A stretch of 64,000 nucleotides of DNA from Candidatus Kuenenia stuttgartensis (GCA_945904015.1 CAMDPK010000012.1:1-64000), one strand, 5' to 3'. Shown: positions 35,901-44,803, numbered from the stretch's first letter. Numbers and translations: made by a program. Notes: generated by a model not told the origin, from the letters alone.

Positions 35901-37208
35901 TTCAAGAATTGTCGGCAACTGACCACAGTGGAGTTGTCAAAATACGAACTGACCGATGCCGGCATTGCCACGTTCAAAGATTGCAAAAACTTGGAAACAC
36001 TCTCGGTCGTTGCGACACAATTCAGCGACAACGGCCTGAGCCATTTCAAAGAGTGCAAAGAACTCCAGAGATTCGTGATTCACATTGCTCCGATGGGCGA
36101 CGCCGGCCTCCTCCATTTGCAGAGCTTTCCGAAGCTCACTCAGATTTCCTTGTCAAAGGTTTCGGTGACCAACGCTGGCCTTGCGGCTCTACAAAAGATC
36201 CCTCAATTGACTTCGCTCAGTCTCTCTGAGCTACCCCTGGACGATGCCGCCGTCGAGCCTCTCAAAAAGCTGACCAAGCTCACCGATCTCAGGTTGATCC
36301 AAACCAAGCTGACCTCTGCTGGCATCGCCGAACTGAAGAAGGCATTGCCGAATTGCAAGATCGAATGGGACGACGCGAAGCCAGCGGACGGCGACCCCGT
36401 GACCAACGACGACCCCGACCGGCGCGCGGCGACATACATTCTGTCCGTCGGCGGGAAGGTGGGGATCAATGAGATTCCGCAGGAGTACACCGACGTTCGC
36501 GAGTTGCCGAAGTCACGCTTCCGGCTGACGTCGATCTCGGTGAGTGACTGTCCGAAAATCAGCGACGCGGGACTGGCCGCGTGTCGGGGCTGCCAGCATC
36601 TGACGCAGCTTACGATGGTCGCCCCCATCGGCAATGCGGGGTTGGAGCCATTTCGCGAATGTAAAAACCTGAAGGTTCTGGTGCTCTATTTCACGAAAGT
36701 GACGGACGCGGGACTGGCCTACTTCAGCGGCTGTCGTGATCTCACAAATCTGGTCATCCTGGAGGGAAGTCTGGTCACGGACCTCGGCCTGGCGAACTTC
36801 AAGGACTGCACGAAATTGGAATCCCTCGGACTGTCTCGTCTACAGATGACCGAGAAGGGGATCGGCCATTTCCGAGATTGCCAGAACCTGCGAACTTTCA
36901 GTGTTAGCAATTCCTCGTTGGGTGACGCAGCGTTCGCGCAACTGAAGAGCTTCCCGAAGTTAGATCAGATCAGTTTCGCCAGCGACCAAGTGACCAATGC
37001 TGGTCTCGCCACTCTTCCGATTCTGAAAGAGTTGACGTTGCTGAGCCTCTCCGGAACGCAATTCGATGACGCCGGTGTCGAGCATTTCAAAAAACTGACC
37101 AAGCTCACTAGCCTGCATTTGGTCCAAAACAAGCTGACATCGGCAGGCCTCGCCGAACTGAGGAAGGCGCTGCCGGACTGCAAGATCGAGACGGACGTGA
37201 AGCCATAA
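32901..37208 (+). CDS. Ser/Thr protein kinase 2 with FGE-sulfatase-like and two LRR domains
   Basis: 1435 aa, the largest gene here. N-terminal module 1-73, kinase about 74-340 (GQGGMG loop, HRD Asp196, DMG), one membrane helix (about 443-465), PEGA-like domain, then a formylglycine-generating-enzyme-like domain (about 597-873: GIGYRLATEAEWEFACRAG, NPFGLFDIHGNVYEWVQD, RVVRGGRGFPAYYC), and two LRR blocks (about 934-1163 and 1214-1433), each led by an AATYILSVGG cap. The FGE-like domain has a cysteine in YYCHAS but lacks the full pair of active FGE, so it is probably a binding module. Kinase 1 is its nearest relative by leader and N-terminal sequence. Confidence 0.92.
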   Translation: MPLTVDQFTQRLTSSGVMSADDLRDWIAAVPIEKRSSDGEQLARELVKQRRLTAWQAQAIYQGKGASLTFGNYLILDKLGQGGMGMVLKAEHQRMKRVVALKVLSPDAVKTPDAVRRFEREVQAAAKLEHPNIVTAYDADRANNTTFLVMQFVDGDDLSAIVKKSGPMAVDRAVDCVLQAARGLEFAHQQGVIHRDIKPHNLLLGKDGVLKILDMGLARIEDPTGSSHEATLTGTGAVMGTIDYMSPEQALDTKTADARSDIYSLGCTLFYLVTGGVPYPADTVMKRLLAHRETPIPSLVVADAASVGADASSVRHAALDALFRKMVAKKPQDRQRSMTEVIAELQRCLTSPVTAPIPVVTPSEDTNFSDFLAMISQPGNSVTSAASQAVTKVTSMLPHSRATSADAATVQYREGVSDTDPQTLSSVTEAEELRRSGRQKLRGRNALLVSIGVLLLVLGVWGLFRTPQGTVRFEITDKLIEVTVGETGRVVKGVTEKDVRLPLGQHVLRIHRDDLAFDTDPFEVTKGENVPIKVERVGRRVRAMQGNTLLGHKESSRADAVVGSPPPPAKAPFNTRQARAHQEAWAKSLGVPVEHTNSIGMKFVLIPPGEFLMGSTAAEIEAALAVAGGDENWKIYINSEAPQHKVILTKPVYLGIHEVTQAEYEKVMGQNPSHFAPRGAGKEAVAGMDTTRHPVEMVTWNDVAEFCTKLSEREKLKPFQFGLRAGETVPIKGIGYRLATEAEWEFACRAGTTAKYWSGDKDEDLARAGWFVGNWGGRTHAVGELIANPFGLFDIHGNVYEWVQDVWEPIHYGQFQGNPALDPSGPINGPSSAGSLRVVRGGRGFPAYYCHASNRNAADPVTRFNLLGFRVSLVVDAVRQAVKLTGTAVPKPGATDPDRRAATYILSVGGRVKINEIEQDYTDVRELPKSRFRLTSVWVNDSQQMTDAGLAACEGCQHLIQLSLFHVAVGEAGLKSFRECRNLKFLQLIDTQVTDEALAHFKNCRQLTTVELSKYELTDAGIATFKDCKNLETLSVVATQFSDNGLSHFKECKELQRFVIHIAPMGDAGLLHLQSFPKLTQISLSKVSVTNAGLAALQKIPQLTSLSLSELPLDDAAVEPLKKLTKLTDLRLIQTKLTSAGIAELKKALPNCKIEWDDAKPADGDPVTNDDPDRRAATYILSVGGKVGINEIPQEYTDVRELPKSRFRLTSISVSDCPKISDAGLAACRGCQHLTQLTMVAPIGNAGLEPFRECKNLKVLVLYFTKVTDAGLAYFSGCRDLTNLVILEGSLVTDLGLANFKDCTKLESLGLSRLQMTEKGIGHFRDCQNLRTFSVSNSSLGDAAFAQLKSFPKLDQISFASDQVTNAGLATLPILKELTLLSLSGTQFDDAGVEHFKKLTKLTSLHLVQNKLTSAGLAELRKALPDCKIETDVKP
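33800..33849. repeat. Inverted repeat inside the kinase 2 domain
   Basis: Arms 33800-33821 and 33828-33849, same theme as in kinase 1 at the homologous position, encoding VADAASVGADASSVRHA in frame. Confidence 0.85.
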
Positions 37209-37244
37209 AGCAAATGGTTCGCAACAATCTCTTGATGTCACACC

Positions 37245-37302
37245 AGCACGACGCGCCAGCGAGTGATTTTTCATGAACAACCACTCGCTGGCGCGTCGTG
37301 CT
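37245..37302. repeat. Inverted repeat, AGCACGACGCGCCAGCGAGTG theme
   Basis: 21-nt perfect arms (37245-37265 and 37282-37302) between kinases 2 and 3; same theme as 29932 and 32307. The remaining 160 bp before kinase 3 shows nothing else. Confidence 0.88.
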
Positions 37303-37463
37303 AGAGTCCCGTGAGTCAAGGAAGTGATCCTGGCCTTGTTCCTCGACGAATTCAGACTCTTGAAATGAGCGTCCCGAAGTGACTCTGAAATCGAAGGCGG
37401 CCTTTTGATAAGCTCGGCACCGTGGCTGAACCGTGGAATCCAACACGCCCGACAATTCACATC

Positions 37464-39704
37464 ATGCCTCTCTCACGTGACGAATTCACTCAGCAACTGA
37501 CGGCCAGCGGACTGCTGGACGCGGCTTCCGTCGCGGCAAGCTTTTCGTGCCTGCCGCCCGACAAACAGCCACAGGACGGCGAAGCGTTGGCTCGTGAACT
37601 GGTCATGCAAAAGAAGCTGACCAAGTTTCAGGCGGATCAGATCTTCGCTGGCAAAGGGCCGTCGCTGGTGCTGGGGAATTATGTGATTCTCGGCAAGCTT
37701 GGGCAGGGGGGCATGGGAGTCGTTTACAAGGCCAAGCATCGGCGGATGGATCGCATCGTGGCCTTGAAAGTCTTGTCGCCGAGGATCGCGGGGCGTCCGG
37801 AATTGACTCAGCGGTTCGAGCGTGAAGTGCAGGCGGCAGCGAAGTTGACGCATCCGAACATCGTCAAGGCGTTGGACGCGGAACTGGACGGCGCGCGGCG
37901 GTTCCTGGTGATGGAGTACGTTGAAGGAGCCGACTTGCTGGCGTTGGTGCGGCGCTGTGGCAAGCTGCCAGTTCGTTTGGTGATCGACTTCATGCGGCAG
38001 GCCGCGCTGGGACTGGACTACGCGCACCATCAGGGGATCGTGCATCGCGACATCAAGCCATCGAACTTGCTGCGCGATCGGACGGGGACGATCAAGATTC
38101 TGGATCTCGGCCTGGCGCGGATGGCGGTGGCGGACGGAGCGGCGGAACTCACTTCGACGGGAGCGGCGATCGGCACGGTCGATTACATGGCTCCCGAACA
38201 AGCGGCCGACTCACGGCATGCGGACGCTCGTGCCGACATCTACAGCTTGGGGATCACGCTCTGGTTTCTGCTGACCGCTCGATTGGCCTACGAGGGAGAC
38301 TCGGCGATGGCCAAGCTGCTGGCTCACAGCGAGTCGCCGATTCCGTCACTGCTCAACGCGCGGCCGGAGGTGCCTCCCGAACTGGAGCGCATCTTTCAGA
38401 AGATGGTGGCCAAGCAACCGGATCAGCGGTACTCGTCGATGGCCGAGGTCGCCGCTGACTTGGAGCGCTGCCTGCCCTTAGTTCTGGTGACGGCGGATGA
38501 GCCGGATGTTCTCTCGGCTGTCTTCGATGAGTCGCCGACGGAGACGGGTGATTCGACCGTGGCCTACCAATTTCCAGCCGCCGACAAAGAGACGATGTCG
38601 CACATCTCGACCAAGAGTTTGTGGGAACAAGTCGGTGGCGATGCGAACCGTCTTCAAGGCAACGGGCAACGGCGACTCAAGTGGGGAATAGCCGCCTTGG
38701 CGCTGACGGTCGGAGGAATCGCCATTGTTTGGCAGGCCGATCCGTTCGGGCGCAACCCCCGCGAAGAGAGCAACCCGCCAGCTAAACAAGCCGCGAACAA
38801 TCCAACAGTCGGAAACACAGAGGCCGGGACAAAGCCTGATGAGCCGGTCATGAAGAGCACGAAGGATGTCGCCGTCGCTTCACCGACACCCACCGAGCAG
38901 AAAACTGTGCCGACTCCGCCTGTTGTCAAAGTCGAACCTCCGCGCGACACGGCCGAGCATGCACGGCAGCGTGTGGCCGAACTCAACACGATCTTGGAAG
39001 CGCAGCCGCAAGACATTCGCGCCTTGCAAGAACGCAACAAGTGGAACCGACAGCTTGGTCAGTGGCGCGAGGCGGCGGCGGATTTGGAGTTGCTTGCCGA
39101 TCTCGCCGAGAAGCGGTCGATCTTGCGGATGCAGGTGGCGTACATCGCGGCGCTCGGCGGCGACCTCGAATGCTATCGCCGCTCCTGCCGCGCGATGCTC
39201 GACCAGTTCGGCGATTCGGACAACTTGGAAGACTTGGAACGAGTCTGCAAAGCTCCGCTACTCATTGAGGGCGAATTCAAAATCGCTGACCTGCCGTTGG
39301 AGCGGTTTGAGAAAATGATCAAGCCGGACGAACCGGACAAAGGCCCGACCTACTGGGCCTGCACCACGCGAGCGTACGTCGCCAGCCGCGCGCGGCAACC
39401 GGCCGAAGCGCTCGACTGGCTGGCGAAGCGACCAATCGGCGAATATGCGATGCATCTCTACGGCTACCAGCAGTTGGTCAAAGCGCAGGCGTTGCATCAA
39501 CTCGGACGCGGCGAAGAGGCTCGTGAGGCGTTCGACACGGCGGTCTCGATGATGCCGGCCGAGCTGTTGCAACTGCTCGATGGCCCGAACGACTCAGATC
39601 GGCTCATCCTCGAATCCTCGACGCACGGTGACTGGCTGATCCTCGCCCTCTTGAAGCGACAAACCGAAGCGGTGCTGAAAAGTCCGCCCGCCAAACCACA
39701 ATAG
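37464..39704 (+). CDS. Ser/Thr protein kinase 3 with a helical (TPR-like) outer domain
   Basis: 746 aa from ATG 37464 ([12 protein letters not shown]). N-terminal module about 1-70; kinase about 71-335 with GQGGMG loop, VALK lysine, HRDIKPSN and DLG in place of DFG; lacks the in-frame inverted repeat present in kinases 1 and 2. One membrane helix (about 406-425), a Pro/Thr-rich stalk (about 430-490), then an alpha-helical region (about 495-740) with TPR-like pairs ([41 protein letters not shown]). No PEGA-like domain. Probably anchors an outer protein-interaction domain. Confidence 0.92.
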   Translation: MPLSRDEFTQQLTASGLLDAASVAASFSCLPPDKQPQDGEALARELVMQKKLTKFQADQIFAGKGPSLVLGNYVILGKLGQGGMGVVYKAKHRRMDRIVALKVLSPRIAGRPELTQRFEREVQAAAKLTHPNIVKALDAELDGARRFLVMEYVEGADLLALVRRCGKLPVRLVIDFMRQAALGLDYAHHQGIVHRDIKPSNLLRDRTGTIKILDLGLARMAVADGAAELTSTGAAIGTVDYMAPEQAADSRHADARADIYSLGITLWFLLTARLAYEGDSAMAKLLAHSESPIPSLLNARPEVPPELERIFQKMVAKQPDQRYSSMAEVAADLERCLPLVLVTADEPDVLSAVFDESPTETGDSTVAYQFPAADKETMSHISTKSLWEQVGGDANRLQGNGQRRLKWGIAALALTVGGIAIVWQADPFGRNPREESNPPAKQAANNPTVGNTEAGTKPDEPVMKSTKDVAVASPTPTEQKTVPTPPVVKVEPPRDTAEHARQRVAELNTILEAQPQDIRALQERNKWNRQLGQWREAAADLELLADLAEKRSILRMQVAYIAALGGDLECYRRSCRAMLDQFGDSDNLEDLERVCKAPLLIEGEFKIADLPLERFEKMIKPDEPDKGPTYWACTTRAYVASRARQPAEALDWLAKRPIGEYAMHLYGYQQLVKAQALHQLGRGEEAREAFDTAVSMMPAELLQLLDGPNDSDRLILESSTHGDWLILALLKRQTEAVLKSPPAKPQ

Positions 39705-39728
39705 TTCGGATTGTTCATCCCGCTGTTG

Positions 39729-39946
39729 ATCCCGGAGGGATGCCAGCCATTAGCCGGGGGTTGAGTCCGCTACGGCGGACGATACCCCCGGTTGAGTTCG
39801 CCAGTGTTTCGCATCCCGGAGGGATGCCAGCCACGTCAAGTTCTTGCGGGCAGATTCCGACGCTGGCATCCCTCCGGGATGCAAATTCAATCGTGTTCTC
39901 CGACCTGCGCTCAACCCCCGGCTAATGGCTACGATCCCTCCGGGAT
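39729..39946. repeat. Doubly nested inverted repeat between kinases 3 and 4
   Basis: Outer 37-nt arms (39729-39765 and 39910-39946, GATGCCAGCCATTAGCCGGG theme, imperfect) enclose inner 21-nt arms (39811-39831 and 39862-39882, GCATCCCGGAGGGATGCCAG theme). It fills most of the gap between the two genes. Confidence 0.85.
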
Positions 39947-39999
39947 AAACCACAACAGGCTCACCGCCGATGACGATGGTCCCTCAAGGAGAAATCTCA

Positions 40000-42084
40000 A
40001 TGGGCCTGTCGGTGGATCAGTTTCTTGAGCGGCTCAATTCGTCGGGGCTGCTTGTCGTGGACGAAGTGCGGAAGGTGCTCGCGTCGTTTCCGATTGAGAA
40101 CCGGCCAAACAGTGGCGAGGACTTGGCTCGCGTGTTGGTCGAACGGAAAGTGCTCACCGAATTTCAGGCACATGCTGTTCTCGATCCGCACGGACAGCGG
40201 TTGGGACTCGGTCAGTATGTGATTCTCGACAAGATCGGCCAGGGGGGCATGGGGTCGGTCTTCAAAGCGCTGCATCGGCACATGCGACGTGAGGTCGCGC
40301 TCAAGGTGCTGCACGCTGATCTCGCCGAGTCCCCTGATGCTCTGGAACGGTTTTGGCGCGAGATGCGAGCCGGTGGAAAGCTGAACCATCCGCACATTGT
40401 TCCGACTCTCGACGCCGATCAAGTCGGCGACACGATGTTCTTGGTGATGGAGTACGTTCCGGGAACGAACCTTGCGTTGCTGGTCGGACAGAATGGCCCG
40501 CTGCCAATCGAGCAGGCTCTGCGGTATGCGGCTCATGCGGCGGAGGGCTTGGCTCACGCGCACGATCAAGGAGTCATTCACCGCGACATCAAGCCCAGCA
40601 ACCTGCTGTGCGACGAACGCGGCAATGTGCGTGTGTTGGACTTGGGCTTGGCCCGCTTCGTCGCCGATGGGCACTCGCAGCAGACACAATTGACCGGAAC
40701 TGGTGAATTGCTGGGGACTGTGGACTACATGGCTCCCGAACAGGCGCTGAGCACTCGGAAGGCGGATGCTCGTTCCGACATCTACAGCCTCGGATGCACG
40801 TTGGCGTACTTGTTGACCGGCCAGCCACCTTTTTCCGGCGAATCTGTGTTGAAGCGTTTGATGGCTCATCGCGACACGCCGGTCCCATCGCTGTGCGACA
40901 TGCGTCATGACGTGCCCGATGCGGTCAATCAGATCTTCCAGAAGATGGTCGCCAAGCAGCCGGCCGATCGCTACCAGTCGATGCGCGAGTTGCTTGCCGA
41001 TCTCGAACCGCTGGTCGGTTCGAGCCACCCTCGTTCGAGATGGGTGAAGCGCGGCGTGTTGGCGGTTGTGGCGGCCAGCGTGTTGGTCGCCGGGGTGATG
41101 TTCGCTCGACATCGCGGCGTGGACGAACCGGAGAAACTGGACGAGCCGTTCAAGATCGTTCAGCCCGTTGTGCCGCCATCGGTGGCGATCGCTCCATTCG
41201 ATGGCCCGCAGGCAGAGACGCATCAAGCCGCATGGTCCAAGTCCCTCAACCAGCCGGTGGAAACCACGAACGGCATCGGCATGAAACTGCGACTGATCCC
41301 GCCGGGCGAATTTCAGCAAGGGGCGAGCGAGCAGGAGGTCGAAGAATTCTCAAACCTCGAGGGCCGCTCGCTCGCGACCGACGGTCCGCAACATCGAGTC
41401 AGACTGACTCAGCCGTTCTACATCGGCGTTTCGGAAGTGACGCAGGCTGAGTATCAAACCGTCATCGGCAGCAATCCGTCAATGTTCTCGCCGACCGGCG
41501 AGTTTGCGGCGCGCGTCGCCGACAGCGAGACAACACAACTTCCGGTCGAAAACGTGACATGGTTCGATGCGGTCGAGTTCTGCAACGCGCTGAGCCTGCG
41601 CGAGAAACTGACAACCTGCTACGAGCGACTCGACGATCAGGTGACGATCGTTGCCGGCACCGGCTATCGCTTGCCGACCGAAGCGGAATGGGAATTCGCG
41701 TGCCGCGCGGGGACGGAATCGCCGTGGTCGTTCGGCAAGCAGGACGCAGCGTTCGAGCAGTTTGCCTGGGCCGCGACCAACAGCGAATTCCACAGTCGTC
41801 CCGTGGGCCAACTCGCGCCGAATCCATTCCAGCTCCGCGACCTGCACGGCAACCTGTGGGAATGGTGCCAAGATGCTTTTGATCCGCGCTACTACGAATC
41901 GCTCACCGAGCCAATCACCGTCGATCCCACCGGCCCGGCACCGGCCAGCGTTCGCTGCATGCGCGGTGGCGTGTGGGACAACTCCATTCGACTCTGTCGT
42001 TCCGCCCACCGCGGCGCGAACCAGCCGACCGCTCGCAATGCCAGCATCGGATTCCGCGTCGTGCGGACGATCCCTCGGCCGTAG
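40000..42084 (+). CDS. Ser/Thr protein kinase 4 with an FGE-sulfatase-like outer domain
   Basis: 694 aa. The ATG at 40000 has AAGGAG eight bases upstream; an upstream ATG at 39970 is less likely. N-terminal module (VDQFLERLNSSGLLVVDEV), kinase with [18 protein letters not shown] and DLG, one membrane helix (about 348-368), then an FGE/SUMF1-like domain (about 415-692: GTGYRLPTEAEWEFACRAG, NPFQLRDLHGNLWEWCQDA, RCMRGGVWDNSIRLCRSAHRG). The first of the two copper-binding cysteines of true FGEs is replaced, the second (LCRSAHR) is present, so catalysis is doubtful. Confidence 0.92.
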   Translation: MGLSVDQFLERLNSSGLLVVDEVRKVLASFPIENRPNSGEDLARVLVERKVLTEFQAHAVLDPHGQRLGLGQYVILDKIGQGGMGSVFKALHRHMRREVALKVLHADLAESPDALERFWREMRAGGKLNHPHIVPTLDADQVGDTMFLVMEYVPGTNLALLVGQNGPLPIEQALRYAAHAAEGLAHAHDQGVIHRDIKPSNLLCDERGNVRVLDLGLARFVADGHSQQTQLTGTGELLGTVDYMAPEQALSTRKADARSDIYSLGCTLAYLLTGQPPFSGESVLKRLMAHRDTPVPSLCDMRHDVPDAVNQIFQKMVAKQPADRYQSMRELLADLEPLVGSSHPRSRWVKRGVLAVVAASVLVAGVMFARHRGVDEPEKLDEPFKIVQPVVPPSVAIAPFDGPQAETHQAAWSKSLNQPVETTNGIGMKLRLIPPGEFQQGASEQEVEEFSNLEGRSLATDGPQHRVRLTQPFYIGVSEVTQAEYQTVIGSNPSMFSPTGEFAARVADSETTQLPVENVTWFDAVEFCNALSLREKLTTCYERLDDQVTIVAGTGYRLPTEAEWEFACRAGTESPWSFGKQDAAFEQFAWAATNSEFHSRPVGQLAPNPFQLRDLHGNLWEWCQDAFDPRYYESLTEPITVDPTGPAPASVRCMRGGVWDNSIRLCRSAHRGANQPTARNASIGFRVVRTIPRP

Positions 42085-42088
42085 CCAT

Positions 42089-42142
42089 CCGCCTTCGGCG
42101 GACCAGAGCGTGGGTTCTCGCCACCTGCCGCCCACGCTCTGG
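42089..42142. repeat. Hairpins after kinase 4
   Basis: A perfect CCGCCTTCGGCGG hairpin (42089-42101) then CCAGAGCGTGGG/CCCACGCTCTGG arms (42103-42114, 42131-42142). The kinase 4 TAG lies immediately before, at 42082-42084. Confidence 0.75.
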
Positions 42143-42232
42143 CGAGGCGTGGTGACGTTGCCGCCCCGACAAACGAGATGACATTCATTGTCGATTCGAT
42201 ACGATCACGTCCCATCGCTTCTGGAACCTCGC

Positions 42233-44476
42233 ATGTCTTTGTCGTTCGACCAATTCACCAGCCATCTCACAGACAGTGGGTTAATCTCCGTTGACGAGGT
42301 GCGGGCCTTTGTCGAGGGACAGCCGGCCGACGCACGCCCCACCGATGGCGAGTCGTTGGCGAAGGCTCTGGTCAAAGCCAAAAAGCTGACCAAGTTTCAG
42401 GCGCAACAGCTTTACGACGGTGAAGGGAAGTCGCTGACGCTCGGCAACTATGTCATCCTCGACAAGCTGGGGCAGGGGGGCATGGGGGTGGTGCTGAAGG
42501 CTTGGCATCGTCGGATGGAACGCATCGTGGCGTTGAAAGTGATCGCGCCCTTGGTCGTCCAAAACCAAACAGCGCTCCAGCGGTTCCAGCGAGAAGTCGT
42601 GGCGGCGGCGAAGCTCAGCCATCCCAATGTGGTCGCGGCTTACGATGCCGACGAGTCCAATGGGACTCACTTTCTGGTGATGGAATATGTCGAAGGGACG
42701 GACCTGGCTCAGCACGTCAAAGAGAATGGCCCGCTGCCGGCGGAGCTGGCGATCGGTTGCATCGTGCAGGCGGCGCGAGGTCTGGCATTCGCTCACGAGC
42801 AGGGTGTGGTGCATCGCGATATCAAGCCGCACAACTTGCTGCTCGATCCGAAGGGGACCGTCAAGATTCTGGATATGGGTCTGGCTCGGCTGGAAGGGAC
42901 CGTTGGCGGAAGTGCGGAACATGCGGCCTTGACCAACTCCGGAGCCATGATGGGGACCGTGGATTACATGTCTCCCGAACAGGCGATGGACGCCAAGCAC
43001 GCGGACGCACGCAGTGACATCTACAGCTTGGGCTGCACGCTGTTCTTCTTGATGACTGGCCGAGCCACCTTTGTCGCCGACACGATGATGAAACGGCTGA
43101 CGGCTCATCAGAACACCCCGGCACCGTCGCTGGAACTAGAAGTCTCGACGGCCAAGCCAACGGGGACAGGTAGTCGAAGTTCGTCGCTGTCCTCGCTGCC
43201 TAGTCAACTCCCGGCGCTCAATGTGGCCTTTCAAAGAATGGTCGCCAAAAAACCGGAGGATCGGTTTCAGTCGATGGCCGAAGTAATCGTGGCTCTGGAG
43301 CAGTGCCGATCCGGCCTCGCCGCGACCATCGACTTCCCGGGCAAGTCCGATTCCAGTGGCCCCGCGTTGCAGAGTTTTCTGAAAGAGATCAAAGATAGCG
43401 GCTCGGTATCCGCTCGCACCGCAGAGGCCAACTCGCGGCCGACAGCCGTCCTGTCGAGCGCGAGCGTTGAACCTCAGGAAGCGACCATCCTCGATTCGCA
43501 GGCGTCGGGCCACGCCAGTGCGCAGGCACAACAGACAATCACAACGCCAGCCGGCAGTCCGTCCGGCCGCGACGGGAATCAGAACCGCAGCCGACGTCTT
43601 TGGGTGACGGCAACCATCGTCGGCGTGTTGTTGCTGTCGTCTCTCGCGGTCTTTATGAAGAACAACCAGGGCACGCCGAACGACCCCAAAACAGTGGCCG
43701 CGAACAAGGGCTCCGATCACGGTGTGAAAGACGAAGCCGAGAAGGATGTCGCCGTCAAAGCCGACGCTGCCGCAGCCGGTCGCTCGCCCCCAGCCGTAAC
43801 ACCTCCAGATGTGGACCGCGCCGTCGCCGAATGGGCGCGGACTTTGGGCTGTCGGATCGCGGTCGAGTTTTCTCCCGATGGGGGCGGGCATCCAATCGCG
43901 GCCGATGCCGAATTGCCGGCCGCTCCGTTTCGGCTGACCTCCATGACATTCTTTGGAGCCAAGGCAGAGCGACAGGGCGATCAACTGATCGATCGGCTGG
44001 ATGGCGTGCGGCTGAAGATTCTGCAATTTGTCGAAGTGCCGATCACGAACGCGGGCATCGAACGGTTGTCTTCGTTTGCCAATCTTTCGGAGTTGAAAGA
44101 GTTGTCTCTGCGCGGTGCTCGGATCGACGACGACTGCGTGAAACATTTCGCCAAGTTTCCGGAGCTGGACTGGGTGAGCCTTGAGGGCGCTCCCATCACG
44201 GATGCGTGCTTTCCCCAGTTCAAGAATCTCACGTTGCTCAACTTGGCGCGGACGCGCATCACCGACGACGGCTTGCGGCACTTCAAGGATTATCCGCGTC
44301 TGATCGTGCTCAATCTGTCACAGACTTCGATCTCGGACGCCGGCTTGAAACATCTGACGGGACTGTCGCGGCTTCAGGAACTCGTCATCGATCGCACAAA
44401 GGTCACAATCGAAGGGATTCGGGAACTGCGGATCGCTCTGCCGAAATGCAACGTCGCGACCGATCTCGACAAGTAG
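42233..44476 (+). CDS. Ser/Thr protein kinase 5 with LRR outer domain
   Basis: 747 aa from ATG 42233 (MSLSFDQFTSHLTDSGLIS). Kinase with GQGGMG, VALK, HRDIKPHN and DMG; one membrane helix (about 457-475); a cap (about 528-560, AVAEWARTLGCRIAVEF) and about seven LRR units (about 570-745; LNLSQTSISDAGLKHLTGL) ending in the LRIALPKCNVA terminus shared with kinases 1 and 2. No in-frame inverted repeat is seen. Probably a cell-envelope sensor; ligand unknown. Confidence 0.92.
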   Translation: MSLSFDQFTSHLTDSGLISVDEVRAFVEGQPADARPTDGESLAKALVKAKKLTKFQAQQLYDGEGKSLTLGNYVILDKLGQGGMGVVLKAWHRRMERIVALKVIAPLVVQNQTALQRFQREVVAAAKLSHPNVVAAYDADESNGTHFLVMEYVEGTDLAQHVKENGPLPAELAIGCIVQAARGLAFAHEQGVVHRDIKPHNLLLDPKGTVKILDMGLARLEGTVGGSAEHAALTNSGAMMGTVDYMSPEQAMDAKHADARSDIYSLGCTLFFLMTGRATFVADTMMKRLTAHQNTPAPSLELEVSTAKPTGTGSRSSSLSSLPSQLPALNVAFQRMVAKKPEDRFQSMAEVIVALEQCRSGLAATIDFPGKSDSSGPALQSFLKEIKDSGSVSARTAEANSRPTAVLSSASVEPQEATILDSQASGHASAQAQQTITTPAGSPSGRDGNQNRSRRLWVTATIVGVLLLSSLAVFMKNNQGTPNDPKTVAANKGSDHGVKDEAEKDVAVKADAAAAGRSPPAVTPPDVDRAVAEWARTLGCRIAVEFSPDGGGHPIAADAELPAAPFRLTSMTFFGAKAERQGDQLIDRLDGVRLKILQFVEVPITNAGIERLSSFANLSELKELSLRGARIDDDCVKHFAKFPELDWVSLEGAPITDACFPQFKNLTLLNLARTRITDDGLRHFKDYPRLIVLNLSQTSISDAGLKHLTGLSRLQELVIDRTKVTIEGIRELRIALPKCNVATDLDK

Positions 44477-44560
44477 ACCAGTCACTCCGTGACTGGAGAT
44501 TCGAGTCACAGACACGGCTGGCTAATTGGTTAAGACCGCCGATTGCCGTGACATCGGAAT

Positions 44561-44610
44561 CTGAGTCGCGGAGCGACTCAGCTACGTAGCCGAGTCGCTC
44601 CGCGACTCGG
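44561..44610. repeat. Long perfect-type hairpin after kinase 5
   Basis: Arms 44561-44586 and 44585-44610 meet at CTACGTAG; theme GAGTCGCGGAGCGACTC. It could be a bidirectional terminator between kinase 5 and the WD40 gene. Confidence 0.75.
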
Positions 44611-44698
44611 ATTGAGGCCGGACGGGCTTCCTTATCGGACAAATTCGCCAGCCTTCGAGCCACGGAGTGACTCGCCTACATTCTTCTGCGAATCCATT

Positions 44699-44753
44699 TA
44701 GCGTCCGGTTTGCGAACATCAACGAGAACCGGACGCTAGCGCGTTCCGGCTGA
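44699..44753. repeat. Half-truncated inverted repeat, CCGGACGCTAGCGCGTTCCG theme
   Basis: Bases 44728-44753 are identical to 60262-60287, but the left arm is shortened to about 13 bases, so this looks like a decayed copy of that element. Confidence 0.75.
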
Positions 44754-44803
44754 TTTTGGATCGACGCCGAACGTCAGTGCCATTGATTTCCGCCACCTAT
44801 GAT

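Larger units (their letters stand above)
44477..44803. other. Intergenic region after kinase 5
   Basis: 327 bp between convergent genes. It contains CCAGTCACTCCGTGACTGG (44478-44496), a long hairpin CTGAGTCGCGGAGCGACTCA...CGAGTCGCTCCGCGACTCGG (44561-44610), and a truncated element (44699-44740) sharing 26 identical bases with the repeat at 60220-60285. A tRNA D-arm-like string near 44520 is not part of a tRNA. No coding signal. Confidence 0.75.

Noticed and set aside
39997-41319. 440-codon minus-strand open frame opposite kinase 4
   Set aside because: Antisense shadow of the kinase domain in GC-rich DNA.
44515-44560. tRNA D-arm-like sequence (GGCTAATTGGTTAAGACC)
   Set aside because: No acceptor stem, anticodon arm or T-loop (TTC) can be drawn around it.
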